Below are positions 12,763-23,524 of a DNA stretch of 64,000 bases, piece by piece. The position numbers and the translations under genes were made by a program. Source of the DNA: Citrus sinensis (Eukaryota; Streptophyta; Magnoliopsida; Sapindales; Rutaceae); assembly GCF_022201045.2 (NCBI RefSeq), contig NC_068564.1, forward strand, positions 27,433,001 through 27,497,000, read 5' to 3'. The notes below the pieces were generated by a model. The model saw nothing but the letters and a program-made list of their open reading frames with translations. It did not search any database and was not told the origin of the DNA. Position 1 is the stretch's first letter. Every line of letters begins with the position of its first letter.

Positions 12763-13893
12763 ATGTCTTGTTCATATCTAACGACATGGGTATCTTCAAA
12801 ATCTAATCTTTCTTCACATTTACTTCACTTAAACCAAAACTCAGTTGATTATTTGTGCAATTTTTCTTCCCGAAAATACCCTTCGAAATCTTCAGTATTT
12901 ACACCAATACGCTGTGGTCTTCGTGAACTTAAAGAGCGACTCAACACAGTGAAAAACACTCAAAAGATTACTGAAGCGATGAAGCTTGTGGCTGCTGCTA
13001 GAGTAAGGAAGGCTCAGGAAGCTGTTATTAGTAGTAGGCCTTTTGTTGAAAAGCTTGTAGAGTTTCTTTATGTTATAAATGAACAACTTCAATTAGATGA
13101 TATTGATGTTCCTTTGACAAATATCAGGCCCGTGAAGAAAGTTGCTATTGTTATAATTACTGGTGATAGAGGACTGTGTGGTGGTTTTAACAAGGCTGTG
13201 ATTAAAAAGGCGGAGAACCGGATGGTGGAATTGAAAGATATGGGACTTGATTGTGTTGTTATTAGTGTAGGGAAAAAGGGTAATGCTTATTTTAGGCATA
13301 GGAGTAATGTTTCAGTTATTAGATGTATTGAGGGAGAAGGCTTTTATACGGTAAAAGAAGCACAAACGATTGCTGATAATGTCTTTTCGCTTTTTGTTAG
13401 TGAGGAAGTTGATAAGGTTGAGTTAGTGTATACCAAGTTTGTTTCATTGGTGAAATCTGATCCTGTAATTCATACTTTGCTACCCCTGTCAATGAAAGGT
13501 GTGATTTGTAATGAGAATGGGATGTGTGTTGATGCTGTGGAGGATGAGTTGTTTAGGTTGACAACTAATGAAGGGAAGATGATTGTCGAGAGAGATAGCG
13601 TGACATTCAATAAAGGGGAATTATCGCCTCTTATGCTGTTTGAGCAAGATCCGGCTCAGATTCTTGATGCGATGATGCCACTCTATATGAATAGTCAGAT
13701 TTTGAGGGCATTGCAGGAGTCATTCGCTAGTGAGGTTGCAGCGAGGATGAGTGCCATGAGTACTGCTACGGATAATGCTGATGAGTTGAAGAAAAATCTT
13801 TCAGTTGCTTATAACCAAGAACGCCAGGCTAAAATCACTGGTGAACTATTGGAGATTGTTGCTGGAGCCGAGGCACTTACACAGTTTGATTAA
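12763..13893 (+). CDS. ATPC2: ATP synthase gamma subunit, chloroplastic (ATPC2-like)
   Basis: Central rotor-shaft subunit of the chloroplast CF1-ATP synthase, coupling proton flow to ATP synthesis at the thylakoid. Single exon, 376 residues, close to the family norm. Residues 1 to about 50 are Ser-rich with few acidic residues and look like a plastid transit peptide. The mature part opens with LRELKERLNTVKNTQKITEA, continues with the GDRGLCGGFN motif (134-143) and ends in the conserved ITGELLEIVAGAEAL helix that sits inside the alpha3beta3 head. The plant-specific regulatory insert has both redox cysteines, C249 and C255, spaced CNENGMC, so thioredoxin control is expected. C-terminal wording (SPLM, AMMPLYMNSQ) is closer, as I remember it, to Arabidopsis ATPC2 than to ATPC1, so the paralogue name is less certain than the family. 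The start ATG follows a UTR-like leader. Confidence 0.95.
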   Translation: MSCSYLTTWVSSKSNLSSHLLHLNQNSVDYLCNFSSRKYPSKSSVFTPIRCGLRELKERLNTVKNTQKITEAMKLVAAARVRKAQEAVISSRPFVEKLVEFLYVINEQLQLDDIDVPLTNIRPVKKVAIVIITGDRGLCGGFNKAVIKKAENRMVELKDMGLDCVVISVGKKGNAYFRHRSNVSVIRCIEGEGFYTVKEAQTIADNVFSLFVSEEVDKVELVYTKFVSLVKSDPVIHTLLPLSMKGVICNENGMCVDAVEDELFRLTTNEGKMIVERDSVTFNKGELSPLMLFEQDPAQILDAMMPLYMNSQILRALQESFASEVAARMSAMSTATDNADELKKNLSVAYNQERQAKITGELLEIVAGAEALTQFD

Positions 13894-16589
13894 TTTGACC
13901 CTTTGTTTTTCCTTGACTTGATTTTTCTATATCCCTTTTTTTTGTTTGGGGGGGTTGAGAATATTGCAGTTCACATCATATGCTAGTTAGTATATTCATC
14001 ATTGAACGCTGGTTTATAATTTGTATTGATGACTTGAGTATTTCATATGGTAAACTAGAATGTCCAACGAAAAGAAATAACATTGTTTTTTCTGGCATTA
14101 CGGTGTCACTTATCACAGTTTATTCTAATTTGTTCACGTCCATTGGCAGGATTAGGCTTAGAGTTCCAAGTTTTCACGGTCATGTATCCTTCCTGCACAT
14201 TATATGGCTTAATCATTGCCTTGATTGTGTCAATTGCCGAACTATGTGGGATGTTCTTCAATTGGATGAATCGCCTTAGTTCGAACTTTGTCTGGTACAC
14301 ACAACGGCTAATTTTGTTACAGACTGCATCTAGCTACAGCCTGATAGATAATACATTGCATGAATAGTCTAAGGAGAGAAGATTTGAAGTAGACCAAAGC
14401 CTGAAAATGAAATATGTCAAGTTGCGGACCCTGCATTGTCTGTTTTCTGAGAAGGAAGGAAGATGCTTTACGTTTCCTAGCAGATGTCCCATTTCCATCA
14501 AGAGCCAAATTGAATTCTGCCGTTGTTTTGCTAAGGAATCTTAAGCAAATGACTCGGACACCAAATGCCATTTTCTTGGCATCAAGTGTTCAAATATGTA
14601 TTAGGACAAGAAGCAAGGTCCGTGTCATACCAGAATCAGGAGCTAAATGCATAGAACGTGTAGGTGCCATCAAGCATGGCTTTCATTTCAATAATTAGAT
14701 GTTACAGTTGCTGAAAGGAAGTACGGTTTACCGTGGCTGTCAACTTAGGTTCAACTTCCAAGTTCAAGTCTCGGTGGCTCATTTGCAGCAGGTAATATTG
14801 GCCACCGGCTGGTAGGGTGGACTATTTGGAGTCTGGAAAGGAAACTCTGTGCACGTCACCATCAACTTAAGCTTCTGGTCCAGTAGCAACTAGCAAGCAC
14901 CCGATCCTAGCATTAGACATACTACAACATATACTAATGCAAATTTCCCTTCTTGACAGTGTTCTGAGAAAATAGAACAAACCTTTTCAGCTTCTCCCTT
15001 CAATAGTGGTAGTGATAACAATTTTATCATGGATTGCTTATTTATCTATGCAGTTGCTGCAATAATTGGCTCTTTCCTCCATCATTGAATGATTGAAAAT
15101 CATGTACATCTAATTTTCATTTTGGCAGCCATAAAGGGGATCAGGCTGTTGTTGGCCTATAAATGTCCTAATAATCATGATTATGCATATTTGGGTAAGC
15201 ATGGTAATTATTATTGTACACTTGGCGGTTGTGGGTGCCAAATTGTTGCCATATCTACTTACACAACAGGTGAGTTTTTCTCCACGTGAAAATAGTAGAT
15301 GAGTTGAATTGAGCAGGATAGGGTTTCTGAATTTTGAAGTACTAGACTTGGGAACAAGACTCACAAGAATTCAATGGCTTCGACTAGCAAGATAGGGCTA
15401 CACATTTTGTTCTGAACTAGAACCAGTGTTATATGTTGAGACATTAGTATAATTTTAGAGATTTTACCAATTAAACAAACTATAAGTTACTGAGAACGCA
15501 TATCAGTGTATCACCATCATCATCACTTCTATAAAGCATATACAGTGGACATAGGCCAAGACACAGTGTATTATTTCATGAGATTTTATAAGTTAAACTA
15601 ATTCATAATAACAAGCAAGTTTGTACATTATTTACTAGGTTCGATTATGCTACCAGCATCAATTATAGATGGCGAAATTCTATTGACTTTTATTATTATT
15701 ATTATTTTAACCACGGTACTTAAACTACTTAAACCATTTTTATTACATTAGACTTATTATTATTATTATTATTGTTGTTTGTGGAAAAATACATCAGACT
15801 TGAAGCAATTAACAGACGAAAATGGTGGATATATCACCATCACATCATGGGTCACTTTTGCCGGCTGTACAGTGAGAGGACCCACGAAACTTTCCGGCCG
15901 CCGCTCAATCACGTCCGTAAAATGAATCTAGCCATCATATCCATGAATATTTAACTAAAGATTCTTTTTCTTGTTTTAAAGCCATTGACATTACAACGAA
16001 TATGCGAGCATTATCTTTTTTACAATTTTCATTATTATTTCGTTATATTTTGATACAAAATGTACCAACACCTTTTTGTTGACGTAAATTTTTTGTTAAT
16101 TAGAGAAATAAATGAGTGAGATAATATAAAAATTGATATACAAAGAATTAATTTTAGTATTTCAGCACTAGCCTACATCCGCATGTATAGAAAGAACAAT
16201 TTTATTATTAAATAAGGATTACAATGGAGTTTTTTTTTTTTTTTTATCTATTTACTCCCTCTTTCGTATGTACTAAGAGTTCTCTATTTATAATATAATT
16301 TAAATAATCTGAATCCTCGATCACTCTTTATTTTGATAATTTTGATCAATTAATTAGAGTTTGATATGATGTCAACATTTATTTCATTCTTTAATTTTAT
16401 TTGATGTCAACATTTATCTCCTTTCTAAACTCACAATGGGCTTATGGAGCTTCTTGAATTCTTCCATTTTAATAACCGTGAATGAAACTTCTACTGAACT
16501 TATATGAGGCTTCCAACTATTGGACCCTAGCTCCTGGATTAGCAGCCGGACTTATTCAATTAAACATATCTTCCACAGTTGTGCTGTCG

Positions 16590-16860
16590 TATTATCATGC
16601 TCTCCTGCAGTTGTGCTCTTCTACATTCACGCTCATTTGACTTGTTTAGTCTCGTGCTATCATGCCCTCATGCTATCATATTCTCATGCTCACATGCTTT
16701 TATGCTATCATGCTCTCATATAATTGTATTTTTTGCAATTATATTTATTTAACTTATTAAGCTCTCATGCTATTATCCTCTCTTGTAGCTATGTTATACT
16801 ATAATCATACTCCCACAATCTCCTGCTATCATATTCTCACACTTATTTGACTTTTCACAT
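16590..16860. repeat. Degenerate short tandem repeat (CTCATGCTATCATG-like)
   Basis: Many imperfect copies of TGCTATCATGCTCTCA-like units follow one another, mixing the words CTCATG, CTATCAT and CTCACA. It is a cryptic minisatellite that creates a spurious open frame at 16520-16723. No coding meaning is seen. Confidence 0.65.
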
Positions 16861-17548
16861 TTCTTGTTACACCATCTTTCAGTCTCAGTATATACTAGTC
16901 AATTTCACTTCTTTTTTTTTTGTTTCTTCACAATATTTCATCAATCATTCAAAGACACATACATTATCCTGGCGGTGTTCATACCCTTTACTTCAAATCG
17001 CACGTGCGAAAAATAAATGAATGAATAAATAATGCAAGGGAATTTCAATGCAAAAAAAGCCAAAACCAATTAATAAAATCTAAAATAATTAAAATCCAGA
17101 AAATTTGTCTTTTACATCAGAATGGCGTTTGGTGTATACATAATAGCCAAATACGTTGAATGACGGCTACCAAAATCCCAATTGATGTAAAATGATGATA
17201 GCTTCCAGAATTTAAAATCTTTCCTTTTCAGTGGGGTCAATTTCGCGGAACATTCACCCCCACTTTATTTTGGACTTTACTGATAAACTCATTGAGTTAC
17301 TTTTTCTTTTTTTATCTTTTACCCTTTTTTTTTTGTTACAGTTTTATAAGATTTCTCTTCGAATATTTTACATGCACTGGTCTGCCTCATTTGACTTTAG
17401 AAACCCTTTTCATCTTTATTTATCTCCGCCTTTTTTATGGTCCGTTACAAGGATCAGGCTACGGTGTAATTATAATATTATATTATAGTTACATTCAGTT
17501 GTTAAATACACTTAGATTGATAGAGTTTACTGATATTTAACGGCTGGA

Positions 17549-17577
17549 TGCAACTGTGGTACGGTACCACAGTTGCA
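17549..17577. repeat. Perfect 29-base palindrome
   Basis: Arms of 14 bases (TGCAACTGTGGTAC and its exact complement) around a central G. It contains a GGTACC site. A similar GGTACCACAGTGGTAC word occurs in the right terminal repeat of the element ending at 24926, so the two may share an origin. Confidence 0.7.
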
Positions 17578-19690
17578 CCACAAGTTTCCCCTATTACAAA
17601 TATCATTGAATGTTGGACTAAAACGAGATGCATTCAAAATTTTATTTTACAATGCTACAAATGTTTTTATTTAACAAAATTTCCAAAAAAATTATTCAAT
17701 TTAGAAGATTCGTAAACTGCTACTAACAGTGTTTGCTGGATTTTTCTATTTTTAAAATCACTTTTAATAAATTTATTCTTAACTGCCCAAAACGTTAGCC
17801 CAGCACGACTCTATTCATGCTCTTGTGCTATGCCCACTCAGTCCATTTTACACCTCACATTTCGACATCTGTGGCCTGTGACGATAACATGAAGATGGGT
17901 AGACAGGTCACCTCAAGTATTTTTTTAAGTCAAAATGTGTAATTATCATTACTTTAGTACCTTTTTAATAGGCTTAGAGATAATATTCTAAGGGAAATAA
18001 TGCATCTTTTTTTTCCCCCTATCATATTGAATTCAAAATCCCATATTAATTCCAAAAAAATCAAGTGGCGGCAAGTCCAAATTTGCAGACTATAAGGTCA
18101 TGAATCAGAATCATTATCAAACCATGAACCATTTCTCTGAAATTACTCACTAATGTTTTGGCTTTATAGGTGCTTTACACCAGCAGCCATCTTTAACGTC
18201 TGAAGGCACTAATATCATATACTAAAAGTAAGCACCAAAATTACAAAAAAAAAGGGAGAACAAAAGTGTTGAAAGTTTTTGTAATATATATTATCTTATC
18301 TAAGACTTTAAATTATATGTTCAAAAACAAAAACAAAGTTTTTCATAGTCTTGTGAACGAAGTTTAAACTCTAATTTTTTTTTTTAAAAAAAATGAAAAT
18401 TATTGGACATGACAGTTGTATTACGCATCTATAATGGACTAATGGTGATTTAATATGAGTGAACAAATATAATAAATAATCCATAGGATGATCCTCTTTG
18501 GAGTAAAAGAAAACTACTACGAGTACTTTTCACACTTAAAAATAATTTTCTTCTTAATTTAGAGAAAGAATATGAAAATAAACAAAATAATATTTTATTT
18601 AGAATTGTTTGGACGACTAATTAATACTGCCAGTCGTGCTCTCTTAATTTTTATTACGACAGGATGTTGAAACGATGACCTTAAGTATACAATGTACAAT
18701 GCATCTGAGCTGCACGTGCATGCGAATGGAATGGCTGCCACAAGCTGGCCGAAACAAAGGTAAATTACAGACAACGTAATAAAAGCATGCCCAATGAGCC
18801 AACACAAAAGGACATACAAATCTTAGATAGATTATTCCAATATTTTTTTTTCCAATTAAATTCCACATGTTTTGCCATTTATTATGAAATTAGTTTGATA
18901 TTATCTGCTATATCAACCTTCCATTAAACAAAAATCATAAAGTATTGTTAAAGTGGATCAATGAACTAAGTTTCTATGAAACTCATATTATTATTATTAT
19001 TATATAACAATTGCTTTCTTAAAATAGTTTTAAAATAGAATACAAATCACAACTATATATGTAAAGTGATAAATAATTAAAAAATATGTTATAATTTTAA
19101 TCATATAATTATAAAAAGCGTACGCTATCTTAAAGCAGATCTAATATGTGTATATATATATACACACACAGGTCTACAAGGGAACAACTGTAAAATTTAC
19201 AAAATAATTTTTTTTTCTTTTAACTTTTTAAATTTTTTTCCTCCTGTATTTAAAAACCAGAGTATCAGACTTTCTGGGACCAACATTTTATATTAATTAA
19301 AAGGAACATTTTCCTCTGAAGACAAAAGTGAAATCTGTCATGTTTCTCTCATTTTATTCTTCTCTCATAGCGTGTATAATATTCATATGAGCTCTGGGCT
19401 CCAGCAAGCACCCCCTTCTCATTACATTTCTCTCAAACAGTTTCAGGCAAGAAAGTTTGTCAATGATTCTTTTTTGTTTGATTTTGACTGAATTTCCTCT
19501 CACATGCTGCAGATTCCTCTTAATTAGAATCTAATCAAAAGTTTCTGTAAACTTTGGACTTGTTTCAATCCAAGCAAAGGTAGATTCTTTAGCAGGTTAC
19601 CCACTTGAGAAATTACCAAAAATCTTTCTTTCTCTCTGTTCTTTTTGCAGTATTTAAAGAGTGCCCATTTGAGAACTCGAATTTTTTTTT

Positions 19691-19801
19691 ATTATTTTGC
19701 TTTTGTTTTGAGATGCTGTTGAATGTTGGATGTGTAGGAATTTGTTTTTATTATTTTGCTTTTGTTTTGAGATGCTGTTAAATGTTGGATGTGTAGGAAT
19801 T
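19691..19801. repeat. Direct duplication (period 59) just before the S40 start codon
   Basis: About 52 bases starting ATTATTTTGCTTTTG at 19691 are repeated from 19750, differing at one position (GTTGAATG versus GTTAAATG). The second copy ends about nine bases before the ATG at 19810. The duplication lies in the leader or core promoter of the S40 gene, so it may affect transcription start or leader length. Confidence 0.85.
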
Positions 19802-19809
19802 GATAATCA

Positions 19810-20415
19810 ATGGAGAGTAGAAATGGTTACCGTAAGCAGAACAGTGCTCTGTGGAGATCATTGAGAGATGGGGATTTTGAAGAAGCAGATGTTTGGGCAG
19901 TTCTCAAAGAAAGAAAAGATTCAACTTATTCAAAAGCCGACCAATCTCCTTCTCAAGTTCAAAGAAACCTCTATATGCCTTCAGCTGCAAGAATGATTAC
20001 AAGAACAAGCAGCAGCAGCAGCAGCAGCAATAATAATAATAATAACACCACCAATGGATTGAAGCAGCAGCAGCAGCAGCAATCAGCGCCAGTCAAAATT
20101 CCTGACTGGTCAAAGATTAGTCACAAAAAGTCAAAGAATAAAGCTCACAAGAATAACTATTATGATGACTCTGATGATGATCAAGATCATGGGGTTGTTG
20201 ATAATGGTGATAATGATGGTTATGACGACGACGACGACGACGATGACGATGAGTATGATTGTAAGGTTCCTCCACATGAGTTCATTGCTGAGAGGCTAGC
20301 AAAGAGTCAGATTTCTTCATTCTCAGTTTTCGAAGGAGTTGGGAGAACACTCAAAGGGAGAGATTTGAGCAAAGTGAGGAATGCTGTGTTAACAAAGACT
20401 GGATTTCTTGAATAA
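19810..20415 (+). CDS. Senescence regulator S40 family protein (DUF584)
   Basis: Plant-specific S40 protein. Family members are mostly nuclear and linked to leaf senescence and to dark, ABA or pathogen responses; the molecular activity is unknown. Single exon, 201 residues. Three family blocks are visible: an N-terminal [20 protein letters not shown] (12-31), a central PVKIPDWSK (94-102), and a C-terminal [13 protein letters not shown] (153-165) followed by [18 protein letters not shown] (176-193). Between them lie four homopolymer runs: Ser 67-73, Asn 74-79, Gln 86-91 and Asp 139-147, each encoded by a nearly pure trinucleotide repeat. The ATG at 19810 is the first in the leader and directly precedes the first family block. 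The stop is at 20413-20415. Confidence 0.92.
   Translation: MESRNGYRKQNSALWRSLRDGDFEEADVWAVLKERKDSTYSKADQSPSQVQRNLYMPSAARMITRTSSSSSSSNNNNNNTTNGLKQQQQQQSAPVKIPDWSKISHKKSKNKAHKNNYYDDSDDDQDHGVVDNGDNDGYDDDDDDDDDEYDCKVPPHEFIAERLAKSQISSFSVFEGVGRTLKGRDLSKVRNAVLTKTGFLE
20008..20250 (+). repeat. Four trinucleotide repeats inside the S40 coding region
   Basis: AGC repeats near 20010-20028 (Ser), AAT repeats near 20029-20046 (Asn), CAG repeats near 20063-20081 (Gln) and GAC/GAT repeats near 20224-20250 (Asp). All are in frame, so repeat slippage would change protein length without a frameshift. Confidence 0.85.
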
Positions 20416-20887
20416 TATGTGCTTAATTTGATTGGACCTATTGCTTTCTCATAATTTATGGTATTAATTACGTATTTGGTGGATAGATTATTAGATTATT
20501 GGGTTTTGATTATGGTTGCTTTCATAGCCTTTGAAATTTGCCTAGCTACCTAGTGTATAAGATTTGGGGGCACATCCATTCCTGTGTAAAAAAAAATTAG
20601 TATGTTAATGGGCGTTTCTGTGTTAGCCTAATTTTTACGCTGTGACTGGCTCAATAATTGATGAAGTTTTATCAAATTTAAATTGAGGCTAAAATCTTGT
20701 CCCATTTCTCCATCACTCCTTTAGTTGTTGTACACAGTACACACATCCATCATAATCACAGTGTTTAACATGCGTCACATGACCTACTAATTAACAAATC
20801 ACCCAAATGTTTCCCATACCGAACCAGAGAATTTCTTCGCTTTACTTGAACAAATTCAAAGCATCTGAATGGTCTTTATCACAAGTG
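20416..20887. other. S40 3' region
   Basis: Probable 3' UTR and downstream spacer. Nothing else is recognisable. Confidence 0.5.
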
Positions 20888-21200
20888 AAAAATAACGTGC
20901 CGTCCCACAAGAAAAATGTGATGAAATTAACTTTTAAACCCCAGCTCAGTACATCTTCTGTTCAACAATTCACAAATTTGATTGATCGGCATTTATTTTC
21001 CTTCATTTAAGGAGGTCTCAAATTCCTTTTATTTCTTATCCTGGATTTTAGCCACTCTCACACACTCCTTTTTTAATCAAAATAGTATAGGGCCGGATCA
21101 AATTTATATGATGCGCCTGTTTACCCTATTGTATTTGCGGGTCACATAATATAATAATATATCTCTAATCTAATTTTTGTATTGAAAGACAATTATTTTA

Positions 21201-22053
21201 GGTAGTGTTTATTTGCTGGAGTGGGAGTGAGAAGTCTGAATTTCTTCTACTCCAGTGTTTACTTACTCATTTTAAGGGAAGAGTAAAAATCTCACTCTGT
21301 GGGACCCATTATTTTTTGGAGTGGGGAGTAGGATAACTGAGATTCCCACTCCCATAGGGGGAGGTGTGAGTGGGAATCCACTCCCCCCTCCTCTTCTATT
21401 TTTATCCTTACATTTAATAAAATAAAATAATATCATAATTATTTAAATAATAATATTTTATTATTTTATAAATTATACTTATTAAAAATAATAATTTATA
21501 TTGATTCTAAGTTAAAATTACTTAAAAATAATATTATTATACTCATAGAGAATTAATAATACTACTATATACTCTTTTTATTTGAAAATATAATATTATT
21601 ATATTTATTTAAAAATAATAATATTATTTTTTTTAATATTAGTAATTAATAATAATCAATATTTTATTCTAAGAAAATATTAATTTTGTATTATATTATT
21701 AATAATAATGTTTCATTTGTGTTGCTCTTAATAATAATTTTTTATTTATATAATTAAAATTAAAATTAATAAAAAAATTATTTACATAATTAAGAATATT
21801 AATAATTATTATTAATTTACAAATATAATAAAATAAATATTTTATTTTTCAAATCTATTTTTTTATTAATTTTGTAATTAAAAACTATAATTCTTTAAAT
21901 AAGGATAAAATTATAATTTAAAATCATTTACTCCCAATTTCATGCTCTCATTCCAGTGTAAGTAAATAATTTACTCCTACTCTCACTCCACACTCATAAT
22001 CTCAAGATTCCCACTCCTCATGATTCTCACTCCAATCCAAATGTAAACGCATC
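21201..22053 (+). mobile_element. Harbinger/Tourist-like non-autonomous element, copy 1
   Basis: 853 bp flanked by the 3-base target duplication TTA (21198-21200 and 22054-22056). Left end GGTAGTGTTTATTTGCTGG; the right end reads, on the opposite strand, GATGCGTTTACATTTGG. Subterminal regions repeat GGAGTGGGAGTG-like words in both orientations and the centre is nearly pure A/T. TTA target duplications and a G(N)GTGTTTA end suggest PIF/Harbinger. There is no transposase ORF. The element is absent from the equivalent place in unit 2 of the surrounding duplication. A second copy lies at 58974-59755. Confidence 0.8.
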
Positions 22054-22504
22054 TTAATTGTCAACTCTTCATCCCATGTAAGGGGGGAAAGACACCTAGC
22101 CACTAGCATTTTTTTTTTTTAAAAAAGAAATAGTAAAGTGCATTAGAAAGGTTAAAAAATGAATAATAATATATCATCACATCAGATGCGTACAAATATA
22201 AGGCTATTCCAGGTTTAAATATAATATTTAGAGTAATGTCTGAGATGTAGCTCTTGATTAGCAGTTACAACGCAAACAATAAAACTACGGTTCCATTCAC
22301 TATGAATTTTCTAAAAAACCAAAAGAAGAATAAACAATTTCACGCTCTAAGGTCTAATAAGATGCACACCTATTTACTAACTTGGATATGTTGTGATTAT
22401 TACACTCGAAAAAGTATAAACAAAAAAAAAATGCATTCCATGCGAAATTATGAATTATGATGACAAGTCCATATTGAAGACAAAGTGGTGGGACATTTCC
22501 TACT

Positions 22505-23035
22505 GCATTTATGTGAGACATGCACATGTCCCACTTGTTTGTCTCACTTATTCTGAACTTAATTTTTTACCTGATTTTTTTGTATTTTCAATGATTTTTC
22601 TTCGTTTCTCAATTCAAACTAAGTACTTTAACAAATCACATTGTTTTATAAATGAAAAATAACAATATTTACAACAAAATCCACTTTAATTTTGAACTTA
22701 GTTGATAAAATCAATAGATTAAAGGTTTACATTGTGTAAGAGAATAAACTAATTTTAAGAAGCTCTCCCATTGATGATTATATCTTCAATTATGCAATTG
22801 ATTATTGAGAGTGATGAAGTTTGTTGAGAATGATGAATGTTTATTAAGTTGTTGAGAAAGATCCGTATTTAGTTGTACTGGAATTGAAAAAGTCGCATGC
22901 CTTTGTAAATTTAATGAAAGTGATAAGGGTAATCTAGTTCAAAAATAGAGTGTTTGGCTAGTTATAATAGAAAAAACTTTGGGGGGTTAAAGTTGAAAAA
23001 CGTAAAAATTTTATGGTCATTTTTGTAAATTTCCC
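22505..23035. mobile_element. 531-bp insertion flanked by a 9-bp direct repeat
   Basis: TTTCCTACT occurs at 22496-22504 and again at 23036-23044. In the duplicated copy (about 26630) the two halves are joined directly as TTCCTACTCTACTA. This is what an 8-9 bp target duplication would look like, suggesting hAT or Mutator origin. I see no clear terminal inverted repeats, so a deletion in the other copy by recombination between the short repeats is the alternative. Confidence 0.6.
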
Positions 23036-23524
23036 TTTCCTACTCTACTATGCTGGACACATAAATGGCAATTTCATTTCTACGACAATGATAAGAATGC
23101 TTGAAAAGTGCTTTTGATATTTGATAGGAAATTCTGAAAAGTTCTTTTCAAAATTGTATTCACATACACACTGTATGAGCAGAAAATTGTCTCTCTCCAT
23201 GCATAATAAATGTTTTTATTTTTTCAAATATTTGATGGAAGATTCAATTACTTTTGGACGAAAACATTTGAGATACTAGTACACTATAGTTAAGAGTAGA
23301 TTTGATTGAAAAATAATGTGCCGTCCCATTAGAAAAAAGTGATGAAATAACATGATAATTAAGTTTTTATCATTATGATAGCAATTTTTTTTTTTTAAAT
23401 ACCAACTCATTGTGATAGTATTTTTTTTCCCCCTAAATCTAAAATTCTAAATGCATCCGAACTTAACTAAAATCTAAATAGGCATAAGTACATATATCTA
23501 AATGATTTTTTTTTTTATATTTAA

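Larger units (their letters stand above)
13894..19690. other. Long gene-poor stretch
   Basis: 5.8 kb without a credible gene. 13894-14100 is probably the 3' UTR of ATPC. Short open frames at 13980-14700 and 15089-15364 match nothing I recognise and have no intron pattern. TTA microsatellite tracts lie near 15690-15705 and 15750-15772. A degenerate repeat (16590-16860) and a perfect palindrome (17549-17577) are listed separately. 19300-19690 has C/T-rich tracts and is likely the S40 promoter and leader. Confidence 0.55.

Noticed and set aside
14083..14698. Several 64-99 codon frames after ATPC
   Set aside because: Overlapping on both strands, no recognised motif; probably 3' UTR and spacer.
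16520..16723. 67-codon open frame (plus)
   Set aside because: Made by the degenerate CTCATG/CTATCAT repeat.
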